Translations under genes and position numbers: made by a program
Notes under the pieces: model-generated
The model's database searches: none
The model's input: only the letters and a program-made list of their open reading frames with translations
What the model was told of the DNA's origin: nothing
In this document: piece after piece, positions 43,927 through 54,400 of the stretch
How the letters are laid out: every line of letters begins with the position of its first letter
Position numbering within the stretch: position 1 is the stretch's first letter
Origin: Fodinibius sp964490705
Lineage (GTDB): Bacteria > Bacteroidota > Rhodothermia > Balneolales > Balneolaceae
DNA length: 64,000 nucleotides
Assembly (NCBI GenBank): GCA_964490705.1
Contig: CAZBCG010000002.1
Coordinates: 1-64,000 of the forward strand
Direction: 5' to 3'

Positions 43927-45233
43927 AGACGTGGTATAAGCAACTTCACTGGCAAATTATTATTGGTCTGGTTCTTGGTTTAATATGGGGATTAGTGGCC
44001 AGCCTTGCCGGTTTTGCATCTTTCACTGTTGATTATGTACAACCGATCGGTACTATCTTTATAAATTTGCTTAAGCTCATTGCCGTGCCGCTGGTACTGG
44101 CCTCGCTGATTGTAGGCGTTACCAATCTGAACGATGTAGCCCAGCTTTCGCGAATGGGAGGCAAAACCATCGGCATCTATGTGGTTACCACGATTTGTGC
44201 CATCACCATTGGTTTAACAGTGGTAAATGTGCTCCAGCCCGGTAATTTCTTGCCCGCAGAAACGCAGGAGCAGCTGATGTCGAGTTACGAGGGCAATATC
44301 GAGGGGTCAGCTGAATCAGCCCAGCAGGTGATGGACCGAAGTCCTATGACCTTTTTTGTGGATATCGTGCCCCAAAACTTTTTTGCCTCTGCATCTGACA
44401 ATGGCAATATGCTGCAGGTGGTGTTTGTGGCAATCCTGCTCGGCATAGGGCTCATTCAGATTCCATCCGACAAGAGTAAATCGTTGGTCAACTTTTTTGA
44501 TTCCCTAAATGAGGTAATCATCAAAATTGTGGATCTGGTGATGAAGATTGCTCCCTACGGCGTTTTTGCCCTGATGGCCGGCGTTATTGTTGACCTGGCC
44601 GGGGATGACATCAGCCAGGCCTTAAATCTGCTGGGGGCGCTCGGCTGGTATTGCGTTGCCGTGGTCTTGGGATTATTTCTGCACCTGACGATCGTGTATT
44701 CAAGCCTTTTCAAGTTGTTCAGCAAGATGAAACTACTCGACTTTTTCAAAGCCATTCGTCCCGCCATGCTGTTGGGATTCAGTACCAGTTCCAGTTCGGC
44801 CACCTTGCCCGTGACCATGGAGCGCGTCGAAAAAAATGTAGGCGTTGACGAAGAGGTATCCAGTTTTGTACTGCCCATTGGGGCCACCATCAACATGGAT
44901 GGTACCAGCCTCTACCAGGCCGTAGCGGCGGTATTTATTGCCCAGGCATTAGGTCTTGATCTTGGGATTGCTCAACAGTTGACGATTGTACTTACCGCAA
45001 CACTGGCGTCTATTGGTTCAGCAGGTGTACCTGGCGCGGGAATTATCATGCTCGTAATTGTGCTGCAAGCCATTCAAGTGCCCGTTGAGGGCATTGCACT
45101 GATCCTCGGCGTAGATCGCATCTTGGATATGTGTCGTACGGCCGTCAACATTACAGGCGATGCCGCTGTTTCGGTGGCTGTAGCTCATACTGAAGGATTG
45201 CTCGGTGAAATGCATCTCGAGGATGATGAGTGA
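43923..45233 (+). CDS. Dicarboxylate/amino acid:cation symporter (GltP/DctA family)
   Basis: Inner-membrane secondary transporter for glutamate, aspartate or C4-dicarboxylates with Na+ or H+. The two re-entrant loop regions are plain: FSTSSSSATLPVT (HP1) near residue 283, then LPIGATINMDGTSLYQAVAAVFIAQ with the cation-binding NMDG motif near 322, and ILGVDRILDMCRTAVNITGDA near 390 with the substrate-binding D...R/N residues. Length (436) fits. It ends the DUF3098-DUF92-symporter operon. Arginine in DMCRTAVN suggests acidic substrates. Confidence 0.94.
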   Translation: MKTWYKQLHWQIIIGLVLGLIWGLVASLAGFASFTVDYVQPIGTIFINLLKLIAVPLVLASLIVGVTNLNDVAQLSRMGGKTIGIYVVTTICAITIGLTVVNVLQPGNFLPAETQEQLMSSYEGNIEGSAESAQQVMDRSPMTFFVDIVPQNFFASASDNGNMLQVVFVAILLGIGLIQIPSDKSKSLVNFFDSLNEVIIKIVDLVMKIAPYGVFALMAGVIVDLAGDDISQALNLLGALGWYCVAVVLGLFLHLTIVYSSLFKLFSKMKLLDFFKAIRPAMLLGFSTSSSSATLPVTMERVEKNVGVDEEVSSFVLPIGATINMDGTSLYQAVAAVFIAQALGLDLGIAQQLTIVLTATLASIGSAGVPGAGIIMLVIVLQAIQVPVEGIALILGVDRILDMCRTAVNITGDAAVSVAVAHTEGLLGEMHLEDDE

Positions 45234-45606
45234 TTTTCATAAGAATAATTATTGAAGAATATTAGCTACAGAGGGGGGGCTCTCGCAGTTGGTTTGAGAG
45301 TTACTCCTTCGCAGTAGGAATTGCCATTGTAATTAGAATTCCGCTTGCCAAATAATTTCTCCATTTTATCCTGAATATTCTTTTCGTCCGTCTGTTGTCC
45401 AGAAAAATGGAATATTGTAAGAGCTATAATCTCAATTTCTAAAGCTGATCAGGCGTTTTGATCAATAATTCTTCTGCAGAATTTATAATCTCCACCTTAT
45501 ATTTTAAAGTTTTATAAAGATTTAATGTGGTTTTTTTGAAAATGATTGCGAAATCCTATTAATTAGTACATGGTATATAGGGGAATAGCTAAATAAAATA
45601 ATTAAT
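45234..45606. other. Non-coding stretch upstream of the T9SS protein gene
   Basis: About 370 bases, AT-rich toward the gene. It contains a run of seven G at 45273-45279 and otherwise no open frame, tRNA or clear hairpin. The promoter of the large secreted protein gene probably lies in the last 100 bases. Confidence 0.5.
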
Positions 45607-48600
45607 ATGGGTCAATTGTTACGGAAGACGTTATTTACTCATCTATTTTTTTGTCTGACCCTTCTGATGGGAGTTGCTACCCAACCTGCGTTTGGACAAT
45701 CGCTGTCAGCTGGTGATGTTGCTTTTACGGGATTTAATGCCGATGCTGATGATGACTTTTCTATAGTAGCTTTAACTGATATTCCTGCAGATACAACCAT
45801 CTTTTTTACGGATGAAGAATGGGATGGTTCTTCATTTGGAACAGGAGAGGATGACCTTGTATGGAATACTGGGGGATCAATAATCGCTGAAGGATCTGTT
45901 ATTGTTTTTAACAATATTGATGCCAATGGGTCTATTACTGTAAGTGCTGGTAGTATTGATCAGGGTAGCATAAATTTAGCTGGTTCAAATGAAGTACTTT
46001 TTGCATATACCAGTACTGATGGTGGAACCCGAAATGTGGATACATTTTTAGGAGCAATTTCAAATTCTACAGAACAGTATAATGGGCCTGATGGGACACT
46101 GAATAATACGGGACTTACACAAGATACGACAGCAATCTTGTTATCTGATAATATTGATGGTGCTAAATATATTGGTGACCGAAGTGGGAATACGCCAAAT
46201 GGTTACAGAAATGAGCTTAATGATATAGCTAATAATTGGAATGAGACTGATGATGACGGGAATATTCTTTTACCTTTTGATGACACACCTTTCACTTTAG
46301 TTTCACCACCTACCGTTGCTTTTACCGCTTCGTCAATAGATTCTTCAGAAAACAGCGGCCCAGCGAAACTTACTGTTAAACTCGTAGAATCGACTGGAAC
46401 AGAGGTAAAAGCGGATATTGTTTTTAAGGAAGAAGCCAGTAGTGCATCTTCTTCTGATATAGGTAGTTTCCCGAGTACTGTAACTTTTAGTGGGTTGGAA
46501 GGTGATGGTGAAACTACAGAAATAGAGATTCCGTTGAATGATGACAGCAATTTTGAAGGTACTGAAAAAGCGGTATTTCAGCTTCAAAATGTAAGAGAAA
46601 GTTTAGCAATTGGTGGTTCACCAGGCACTGCTATTTCACCGAATGTTCTGACATTAAATATCACCGACGATGATGCCCCGGATATTGTTATTAATGAGAT
46701 TTTATATGACCCTGCTGGAGATGCTAATGGCGATGGGGTTACTGATACAGGCGATGATGAATTTGTTGAATTTGTAAATAACTCAGATCGTGATGTTGAT
46801 ATTAGTAGCTGGATGTTATCGGATGGTTTGAATGGAGGAACTGTTAGGTATACGTTTCCCGAGGGTACAGTTATTCCGGCTGGTACTGCTTTTGTAGTGT
46901 TTTCAGCATCTGCTGAAGGGGAAAATTTTGGTGGTGCAAGCTTATTTTCTCCAGAAGGAACTCTAAGTCTAAATAACGGTGGAGATGATGTCATTTTAGA
47001 GGATGAGAATGGAAATGAAATTACAAGCGTTACCTATAGCGGTTCTGAATCTGATGAATCGATTACCCGAAATACAGATATTACAGGTAATTTTGAAGGG
47101 CATACTTCTGCTGATACAGATGACAGTTCACCTTTTTCACCGGGAACGCAAATTGATGGCACTCCTTTTAGTGGCTCCGATCACGCCATTGCCATCCGCG
47201 GCAGTGAAGGCTGGCGCCTAATGGCATCCCCGGTACAAAGTGCTACGTTTAATGATCTTTTTGGCGATCTTTGGATGCAGGGAGTCAATGGCTCCGATGA
47301 CCCCGGGGGACCGGGCACGCTTCTGTCTTGGACAGAATCCGATGGCGGGTCATTTTCTGCACCCGGAGATATGGGCGATCCTATGACACCTGGTAAGGGA
47401 TATGTAGTGTATGTGTTTGAGGACGATGAGTTTAGCACATCTGGGATTCAAGGTGGATTTCCAAAAACTATTAATTCCGACGGTAACGAAAACACTGGCA
47501 CTGTAAGTGTATTAGTAACTTCTAATGATGCTGATGACGCTAACGGTATTGATGGAAATGAAGGTTGGAACTTGTTGGGTAATCCCTTTGATACAGATAT
47601 TACCGCTTCGGCGATAGTGACTGCGCTTGAAAATGTCGGGAATAACAGTGGAAATGTTAATACAAATTTAAAGGTTTGGGATCATACAGCCAATAACGGT
47701 AATGGTTCTTATATAAATGTTTCAGGTAGTGAGACCATTGCACCATTCCAGGCGTTTTTTGCAAAGTATGAAGTTGATGGCGTTTCGGGAGACGTTGACC
47801 TAACAAAAAGTGCACTAGAAGCAAACCAAGGTGCTGACTTTTACAAAAATGTAGCCGAAGACGCTTTTACTTTTGATTTGAGCCTCCACGGCGAACAGTA
47901 TTATGATACTTACACTGTTGAATTTAACGATAAGGGTACTACAGAACTGGATCGATACGATGCCTACAAGCTTTTTTCGCTGAATGCTAGTTCTATCAAT
48001 TTTTACAGCACTTTAGGCAATAATCGCTTGCAGAAAAATGTGCTGCCCCGAGATCTGGAATCAAACCTCGAAATCCCGCTGTCATTTCAGGCGAACGGCC
48101 GCACCTCACTGACATTGCGTTGGAATAAGGTCGAAGAAATTCCCAATGACTGGGATGTGACGCTCTTGGACAAGGAAACCAACGAAGAGATTGACCTTCG
48201 CACTAGCAATGAGTATCAATTTAATGTAGTTAAGCAACAGGAGCAGAAGTTCTCTTCTCAAGAGAAATCATTGCTTAACAAGGCAACAAGTTCAGATGAT
48301 GACAGCGATTCTCGGTTTGTACTTTCCGTGAAGCCAAATGGCGATCAGTCGAATTCCGGTGAAATGCCCAATACGGCGACGCTGAATCCGAATTATCCCA
48401 ACCCGTTTAATCCCACAACCACGCTTTCGTATGAAGTATCACAAGATGCACAAGTAACACTGACGGTTTGGAATATGATCGGCCAAAAGGTGGCTACGCT
48501 GGTTGACGGTATGGTAGAGGCGGGCGAACACCAAGAAACCTGGAATGCTGCAAACATGCCCAGCGGCATTTATATTGCGCGATTTGAGGTGGGAAGCGAA

Positions 48601-48633
48601 GTCTTTACTCGAAAAATGACACTTATTAAATAG
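45607..48633 (+). CDS. Large secreted protein with Calx-beta-like and lamin-tail domains and a type IX secretion sorting domain
   Basis: The 1008-residue product has a Sec signal peptide (cleavage near PAFGQSLS), an N-terminal beta-rich domain (about 31-235), a Calx-beta-like domain (about 238-350, PTVAFTASSIDSSENSG), a lamin-tail domain (about 358-480, DIVINEILYDPAGDANGDG and DEFVEFVNNSDRDVDIS), a further region starting GSEGWRLMASPV near 528, and the type A T9SS C-terminal domain (about 925-1008, NYPNPFNPTTTLSYEV, WNMIGQKVATLVDG, MPSGIYIARFE). It should cross the outer membrane through the Por system. Base composition changes sharply near 47160. A PID-CTERM-like gene follows 76 bases later. 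Confidence 0.92.
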   Translation: MGQLLRKTLFTHLFFCLTLLMGVATQPAFGQSLSAGDVAFTGFNADADDDFSIVALTDIPADTTIFFTDEEWDGSSFGTGEDDLVWNTGGSIIAEGSVIVFNNIDANGSITVSAGSIDQGSINLAGSNEVLFAYTSTDGGTRNVDTFLGAISNSTEQYNGPDGTLNNTGLTQDTTAILLSDNIDGAKYIGDRSGNTPNGYRNELNDIANNWNETDDDGNILLPFDDTPFTLVSPPTVAFTASSIDSSENSGPAKLTVKLVESTGTEVKADIVFKEEASSASSSDIGSFPSTVTFSGLEGDGETTEIEIPLNDDSNFEGTEKAVFQLQNVRESLAIGGSPGTAISPNVLTLNITDDDAPDIVINEILYDPAGDANGDGVTDTGDDEFVEFVNNSDRDVDISSWMLSDGLNGGTVRYTFPEGTVIPAGTAFVVFSASAEGENFGGASLFSPEGTLSLNNGGDDVILEDENGNEITSVTYSGSESDESITRNTDITGNFEGHTSADTDDSSPFSPGTQIDGTPFSGSDHAIAIRGSEGWRLMASPVQSATFNDLFGDLWMQGVNGSDDPGGPGTLLSWTESDGGSFSAPGDMGDPMTPGKGYVVYVFEDDEFSTSGIQGGFPKTINSDGNENTGTVSVLVTSNDADDANGIDGNEGWNLLGNPFDTDITASAIVTALENVGNNSGNVNTNLKVWDHTANNGNGSYINVSGSETIAPFQAFFAKYEVDGVSGDVDLTKSALEANQGADFYKNVAEDAFTFDLSLHGEQYYDTYTVEFNDKGTTELDRYDAYKLFSLNASSINFYSTLGNNRLQKNVLPRDLESNLEIPLSFQANGRTSLTLRWNKVEEIPNDWDVTLLDKETNEEIDLRTSNEYQFNVVKQQEQKFSSQEKSLLNKATSSDDDSDSRFVLSVKPNGDQSNSGEMPNTATLNPNYPNPFNPTTTLSYEVSQDAQVTLTVWNMIGQKVATLVDGMVEAGEHQETWNAANMPSGIYIARFEVGSEVFTRKMTLIK

Positions 48634-48645
48634 TTAATAGTTACT

Positions 48646-48696
48646 GGTTATTCGTTAATGGGGGGGGGCTTCCCAAATAGCGATTAGCTAATAACC
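48646..48696. repeat. Inverted repeat around a nine-G run between two secreted-protein genes
   Basis: GGTTATTCGTTAAT (48646-48659) and ATTAGCTAATAACC (48683-48696) are imperfect inverted arms enclosing GGGGGGGGG (48660-48668, counting the G at the arm end) and CTTCCC. The structure could fold as a stem-loop in RNA from the T9SS gene. Both arms resemble dispersed TTATTCGTTAAT-type repeats, and the homopolymer is prone to length change. Confidence 0.65.
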
Positions 48697-48709
48697 AAAT
48701 TACTATAGG

Positions 48710-48892
48710 ATGAAACGATTATTTGCAATAATAACGCTCCTTTTTTTCCTCACTTTGCCTATGGTTTTAATGGCTCAGCCGGGGTTACCCAGTGATCCCG
48801 AGCAAACCCCCATCGACGGCGGCCTGGGAATTCTGGCAGCCCTCGGAGGCACCTATGCGATTAAGAAGCTTCGAGATAGAAATAAAGAGTAA
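48710..48892 (+). CDS. PID-CTERM-like small exported protein
   Basis: The 60-residue product has a signal peptide-like N-terminus (MKRLFAIITLLFFLTLPMVL, cleavage near LMAQPG), a short proline-rich stretch, then PIDGGLGILAALGGTYAIKKL and a basic tail DRNKE. The PIDGG followed by a small-residue hydrophobic helix and basic end is the tripartite form of the PID-CTERM group of short Bacteroidota proteins, thought to be membrane-processed sorting signals. Almost nothing lies between signal peptide and CTERM, so the mature product would be a few residues or a bare membrane peptide. It is next to a T9SS cargo gene, as these proteins often are. The protein handling it is not in the window. Confidence 0.72.
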   Translation: MKRLFAIITLLFFLTLPMVLMAQPGLPSDPEQTPIDGGLGILAALGGTYAIKKLRDRNKE

Positions 48893-49129
48893 TTGTGATC
48901 TCGAAACTTGCTTTCCGGATGTCTAGTTTTCGAACTGTTCGTGCCAGAGGTTTCTGGATTGCAGGAATTTGTAACGTTGATGAGTCGTTTGATATAAAAA
49001 AATGTTTAGCGCAGAATGGCCTTTCAGATTCATGTTACTTTCTCTATTTTCAATGAATCATTGTTTACCCAAGTGTGTTAATAGCACTTCTTAAATTTTA
49101 ACAAACACGGAGTATTTCTTTTATAAAAA

Positions 49130-49948
49130 ATGCAATATAAAAATATTCAAGGTCTCGATGTTCCTGAAATCGGGCTCGGAACCTATAAGCTTCACGACAG
49201 AGAGTGTGAAAGAATTGTAAGGACAGCGCTCGATATCGGCTACAGACATATAGATACCGCACAAATGTATAAAAATGAGCGGGAAATCGGAGAGGCGTTC
49301 AACGTTTCGAACGTTCCCCGTGAGGACATCTTTTTAAGCACTAAAATCTGGCATACTAATCTCGATGCGGATGATGTGCTGCAAACGACCGAAGAAAGCC
49401 TCCGCCAGATGGATACGCCCTATGTTGATCTGTTGATGATTCACTGGCCCAATGAGCAGTACGATCTGCGGGCGACGATCGAGTCGATGCTGGTACTTCG
49501 CGATCAGGGTAAGGCGATGAATATTGGGGTTAGCAATTTTCCGCTACCACTCCTCAAAAAAGTGAATGAAGAAATTCGTGCGCCTATCTTCTGTGAACAG
49601 GTAGAATTTCATCCTTTTATTGACCAGCTGGATCTGCTGGATTATGCCATCGAAAATGACATCATGCTAACAGCCTACAGCCCGCTGGCGCAAGGAAAGG
49701 TTATGCAGGATGATGATATGCAGGAGATCGCGGAAAAATATGACAAGTCGCCTGCACAAATTTCGCTGCGTTGGCTTATCGAGCAGGAGAACGTGGTGGC
49801 CATTCCCAAGGCATCCAGCGAAGAGCATCTGAAAGAGAACTTCGAAGTCTTTGACTTCTATCTCGAGGACGAAGACTTTGAGCGTATCGACCAGCTCGAA
49901 AAATCGACGCGATTGGTGAATCCCAGCTTTGCTCCGAATTGGGGCTAG
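49130..49948 (+). CDS. Aldo/keto reductase
   Basis: NADPH-dependent reductase of carbonyl compounds, (beta/alpha)8 barrel. The catalytic tetrad is visible: D42 (GYRHIDTA), Y47 (AQMYKNE), K72 (STKIWHT) and H105 (LLMIHWPN). The cofactor loop near the C-terminus is VVAIPKASSEEHLKEN. Length (272) fits the bacterial AKR5/2,5-diketo-D-gluconate reductase group. It is a single gene with 237 bases upstream. Physiological substrate unknown. Confidence 0.95.
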   Translation: MQYKNIQGLDVPEIGLGTYKLHDRECERIVRTALDIGYRHIDTAQMYKNEREIGEAFNVSNVPREDIFLSTKIWHTNLDADDVLQTTEESLRQMDTPYVDLLMIHWPNEQYDLRATIESMLVLRDQGKAMNIGVSNFPLPLLKKVNEEIRAPIFCEQVEFHPFIDQLDLLDYAIENDIMLTAYSPLAQGKVMQDDDMQEIAEKYDKSPAQISLRWLIEQENVVAIPKASSEEHLKENFEVFDFYLEDEDFERIDQLEKSTRLVNPSFAPNWG

Positions 49949-50202
49949 CATTACCCTGACCCAAGGTGAGTCTTCAAACTTTATGGTTAACGGGTATTAA
50001 CGTCGTTCGGACCGATGGATGAAGTCTAGAAATCTCCGTGTCAGAGGTAGAAGTATCTGTATTTCAGTCCCGTTGCTCCGCATCGGAACTCATAGCTACG
50101 CTCGGCGTATGCTATAAACGGTATTTTTAAATCTTTATCCGTAGCTCTGCTGGGAATAATTTAGGGGGATCTTGTTTTTTATTGTACCTCTGTTGAATAC
50201 CC

Positions 50203-50937
50203 CTAATTTGAACAAGCCGTGGCTAATATTTTCTGATCTGAAGTCCTTTTGATCTGATGAGTGAAGCCTGATTTGTTAGCAGTATTTGAATAGCGTTGCA
50301 TTTCAGCAATATCGGTATCATCCAAAACGGATTCGCCCAGAAATTTAATGTCAATTTCATGGGCTTTATGCTCTTCGGGCAGACAAGCCAGCGCCCACTC
50401 TATGTACCGTACATTGTTGACGTGTTTATTGAGATCCAGATCGGTTTTACGCACGTTAAATGATCGAGATGCATCCGGTTGCGAAATCTCTTCAAAAGAG
50501 CCGTCAGTGACCGGCAAAACGTGTTCACTGTTTTTGGGAACGCTGTCTAAAATCTCTTTGGGAATGCGGATTGGACGGCGGCTTTCAATACTCAGGATAA
50601 GCCAGTAGCTGAGCGCACAGCCGATGGTGTTTTCTTTCTGATCCAGAATCAGAAAATCGCGGTGAGCACGAAGTCCGTCGCCGCCGGAAGGCCAGGTGCG
50701 AATGGTGATCGTTTCTCTCCAATCGGGAAAGCGATCCATTTGAACCTGCAGTCGGTGGAGCACCCAGGTTAATTTGTTTTCTTGCAGATCGGTGATATCG
50801 AACTGAAGTTGACGAGCATGGTTACCGGCAATTTCCTGCAGCAGATTACAAATGGCAGGCAGTGTGGCTTTCTGATTTGCATCGACTTCTGATGCTCGAA
50901 TCTTGAACTGCTCCTCGAAGGTTAATTTACTTGGCAT
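50203..50937 (-). CDS. Acyl-ACP thioesterase (FatA/FatB family)
   Basis: Releases free fatty acids from acyl carrier protein. Two hotdog domains are present: the first with FEEQFKIRASEVDANQKATLPAICNLLQE-type opening (residues 7-35), the second with the conserved DLDLNKHVNNVRYIEWAL near 170, where the N-x-H pair supplies the catalytic residues. Length (244) is that of bacterial members without a plastid transit peptide. The enzyme could supply fatty acid for the acyl-CoA synthetase or LuxE-type enzyme elsewhere in the window, but that is speculation. Single gene, leftward. Confidence 0.9.
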   Translation of the reverse strand: MPSKLTFEEQFKIRASEVDANQKATLPAICNLLQEIAGNHARQLQFDITDLQENKLTWVLHRLQVQMDRFPDWRETITIRTWPSGGDGLRAHRDFLILDQKENTIGCALSYWLILSIESRRPIRIPKEILDSVPKNSEHVLPVTDGSFEEISQPDASRSFNVRKTDLDLNKHVNNVRYIEWALACLPEEHKAHEIDIKFLGESVLDDTDIAEMQRYSNTANKSGFTHQIKRTSDQKILATACSN

Positions 50938-51451
50938 GACTCACTGTTTGATTCCAAAAACAAGAAGGTAACTTTTTGTTCTGTGGATTTGAAATGAGGA
51001 GCGTCAATGACTTGGAATTTTGTTGTTGAAACTCTCTGGCCCTAGATTAAAACTTCTAATCTTTGTCATCCTGAACTTGTTTCAGGATCTCTTAAATGGT
51101 TTTTAATTGATATATGGTAGGATTAAAAATCGTGTTCTATTCGTTCATTTTTTGTCACCAAAAAATAAACAAAAAAAGTGCTGGGGGAATTGTAGATGTT
51201 GTTCTAGCTAAAACCTCACGATAAATTTTTGCTCTGAATCGTTTTGTAGTATTTGCAATATTCTTTCCCGCAATTCGCCCCAGACCCCTAAAGCAGTTCC
51301 CAACAATTTTCTCGTACCGTAGCTCTGCTGCGGTGTGTTTTCAGCTCATTGCTCTGCAGCTTGTAATGTGATGAAGTGACCGTAATTGTGAAAGAGTTGT
51401 GTTCGTTGATGCTATTGTTCGTTTCTCTTTTTCTACTTTTCCCCGTTTATC
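50938..51451. other. Non-coding stretch with repeats between thioesterase start and RND operon end
   Basis: About 514 bases. It contains the promoter region of the thioesterase gene, a palindromic repeat copy at 51064-51091, a run at about 51155-51190 (TTTTTTGTCACCAAAAAATA) that resembles other decayed intergenic elements in this group, and a CCGTAGCTCTGC motif near 51316 that also occurs near 33599 and 50144. No open frame is convincing and no terminator with a clear T-run is seen for the RND operon. Confidence 0.5.
51064..51091 (+). repeat. Dispersed short palindromic repeat
   Basis: TGTCATCCTGAAC then TTGTTTCAGGATCTC; arms ATCCTGAA and TTCAGGAT are perfect. Same family as 22012-22042 and 30751-30774. 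Confidence 0.85.
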
Positions 51452-54400
51452 CTATCCTTTTCCTTGCCACACGCGGCTGCCCCAGAGCTTGACGTCATCC
51501 AGAATCAGGTAAATCGCCGGCAGAATGATAAGTGTAACCACTGTCGAAAAGGTAAGTCCGCCGACGATAGCACGCGCCATGGGGAAATAGGGCGGACCGT
51601 CACCGCCAATCTGGGTGGTACCGAAGCAGAGGGGAAGCAAGCCCAGCACCGTTGTTGCAGCAGTCATCAAGATAGGTCGCATGCGATCTCTTCCACCCTT
51701 GGTGATGGCCTCAAATCGAGGCATACCGGCCATGCGCAGCTGGTGGATATGGTCGATCAGCACAATACCATTGTTAACGACAATGCCCATTAGAATAAGG
51801 ATGCCGATCATAGCCATAAACGAGAAGGTGGTACCCGTGACAAGGAAGAACCAAAAAACGCCCACGAAGCCAAAGAAAATGGAGGTAATAATGCTCGACG
51901 GAAACAGCACCGATTCAAATAGTGAAGCCATCACCAGGTAAATCAAAAACATGGCCAGCATCATGTTTATCAGCATCTCGTCCATCGCTTCCTGATCTTC
52001 CTGGAAACTGCGACCCTGACTCCACCCATAACCGGCGGGATAATTAATCTGATCGAGAATAGGGAAGATCCGCTCCTGGGCTTCGCTCATCGTAATATCG
52101 TCCAGATTAATAGTAATGCCCAGTGACGTTTGTCGGTTTTCTCGCTGGATACTTCTCGGACTCGTACTCATCTCAAAATTAGCCAGTGAGGCCAGTTTGG
52201 CCGATTCCCCGTTTTCACCAATGCTGACAGGCAGCTTTTTGAGGTCGTCGATGTTTTTACGGGCAGAATCCTCGAGTGCGAGCACCACATCCGTTTCGCC
52301 ATGTTCACCACGGACTCGGCGCAGATTGATGCCGCGCATAGTATTGGAGACCATATCAGCAACCTGCCGGCTCGAAACATTCATACTGCGAGCACGTTCC
52401 CGATCAACGACCACTTGTACCTCTTCGGTACCGGTTTCCGCCTCCGATTGTACATCAGCCAGGCCGGGCAGATCATCGAGGCGTCGCACAACCTCATCAG
52501 CAAGGCCAACAAGCACATCCGATGATTCGCCGATCACATAGACCCGGAGCTGTTCACCACCCGTGCGATCGCGGTACTCAAAAGAGAGCTCACCGATAGA
52601 AAGCTTCGGGAGGTTTTCCACAATCTCTTCCTTAATAGTAGTGACATCCTTTTCGGCATCATCTTCATCCGTCAGCAAAATAGTAGAGGTCGCATGGCCG
52701 GGCTCGAAATATGAATAGACGGCATCAATCTCGAAGTTTTCTTTGTTGTCATAAAGATACTCTTCTACCCGATAGACCGATTCCTCAACCCGCTCAAGGG
52801 TATAGTTGTCATTGAGATTATATTGCAGATAAAGTTCCCGGGATTCGTTCGAGGGAAACATGTCGATATTGGTCAAATTCATCGGGATCATTACACTCAG
52901 CAGCGTTCCGAGAATTAAAAAGCTTGAGGTGTATCGTCGCTTTAACAGCCAGCTTAGGGCTCCGGTGTACCATTCCTCTAGTTTCGTGATAAATCCTTCT
53001 TTTTCTGATTTTTCCGGTGCCTTAATTTTCGAAGTAAGCAGGGGGATCACTGTGAGCGAAATAAGCAGAGAGGCACAGAGTGCCAGAATAATGGTGATGG
53101 CCACGTGATAGAGTTGTATGGCAATCATTGAATCTTCGCTCACAATATTCGGCAAAAATACGATGATGGTCGTGAGCGTACCGGCTGTCACTGCCATCCC
53201 CACCTGTCTAACACCCCGTTTAGTGGCCTCGATTTTGTCATCCATCAAATTTTGATTGCGGTGGATATTTTCGGTGACTACCACCGCATTGTCCACGAGC
53301 ATACCAACGGCCAGCATGAGTCCCATCATGGATAGAATATTGAGCGACAAATCCATAAAATAGAGCAAACCTAATGTGACAATCAGTGAGAAGGGTACAG
53401 CCATGGCAACAATAAGAGTGGTGCTGATGCGGCGCAGAAACAGGTATAAAATGATGATCGAGAAAAACGCACCCAGCAATCCCGCTTTAAAGAGTTCGGT
53501 TAACGAGCTGATGATGCCGGTGGCCTGATTGTGCATCTCAAAAATATTGATGCCGCGCATCTCCGGCAGCTGATTGACGATCTCGATTTCGGCAAGCACC
53601 TTGTTACCGACTGCTACGGTGTTGGCTCCGGACTCTTTAAAGATATCCAGCCCGATAGCATATTTTTGATCGAGGTGCCGCCCGTAATCCCGATCGGGAG
53701 TGCCGTAGCCTACGGTGGCTATATCTTTGAGCTGCAGGTGGTCCGGCCCAATGATGAGTTGAGCAAATTCGGCAGGATCAGTCAGTTCACCGGTGGGACG
53801 TACCAAATATCGTTTGCCGGCCTCTTCGACTTTGCCGGCCGTCACCGAAAAGTTGCTTTCCCGGAGTGTCTGCGCCAGCTGATTGATATCCACATTGTGA
53901 GCCTCCAGCCGTTCGGGAATGAGCTCAATACGAATTTGCCGCTTTTCAACGCCATACAGATCCACCTTGGCTACGCCATTGATGCGCTCAATACGCTGTT
54001 TTAAATTGCGATTGAGTAACTCGTAAGCATTGGAAAGGTCGCGCTCGCTGGAGATCCGCAGATTCATCATCGGGTTATCCTGCGCCGAAAATTTATTGAT
54101 ATTAAATCGCTCCATATCTTCCGGCAGCTGGTTGCGAACGCCGTCAATCTTTTCTTTCACCTCCATGGCTTTCAGGCTGATGTCGGAGCCCATTTCGAAC
54201 TGTACAAAAATTCCGGCCTGGTTTTCACTGGAGGTAGAGCTGATGCGTTCCAGTCCGCTAATGGTGGCAATAGCTTCCTCAATGGGACGCGTAATGTTTC
54301 GTTCCACTTCTTCGGGCGTAGAGTTGGGATAGGGCACTGAAATATAAGCACCCGGGAATGAGATATCCGGAAAGTATTCCAGCGGCACCATGCGGCTGGC

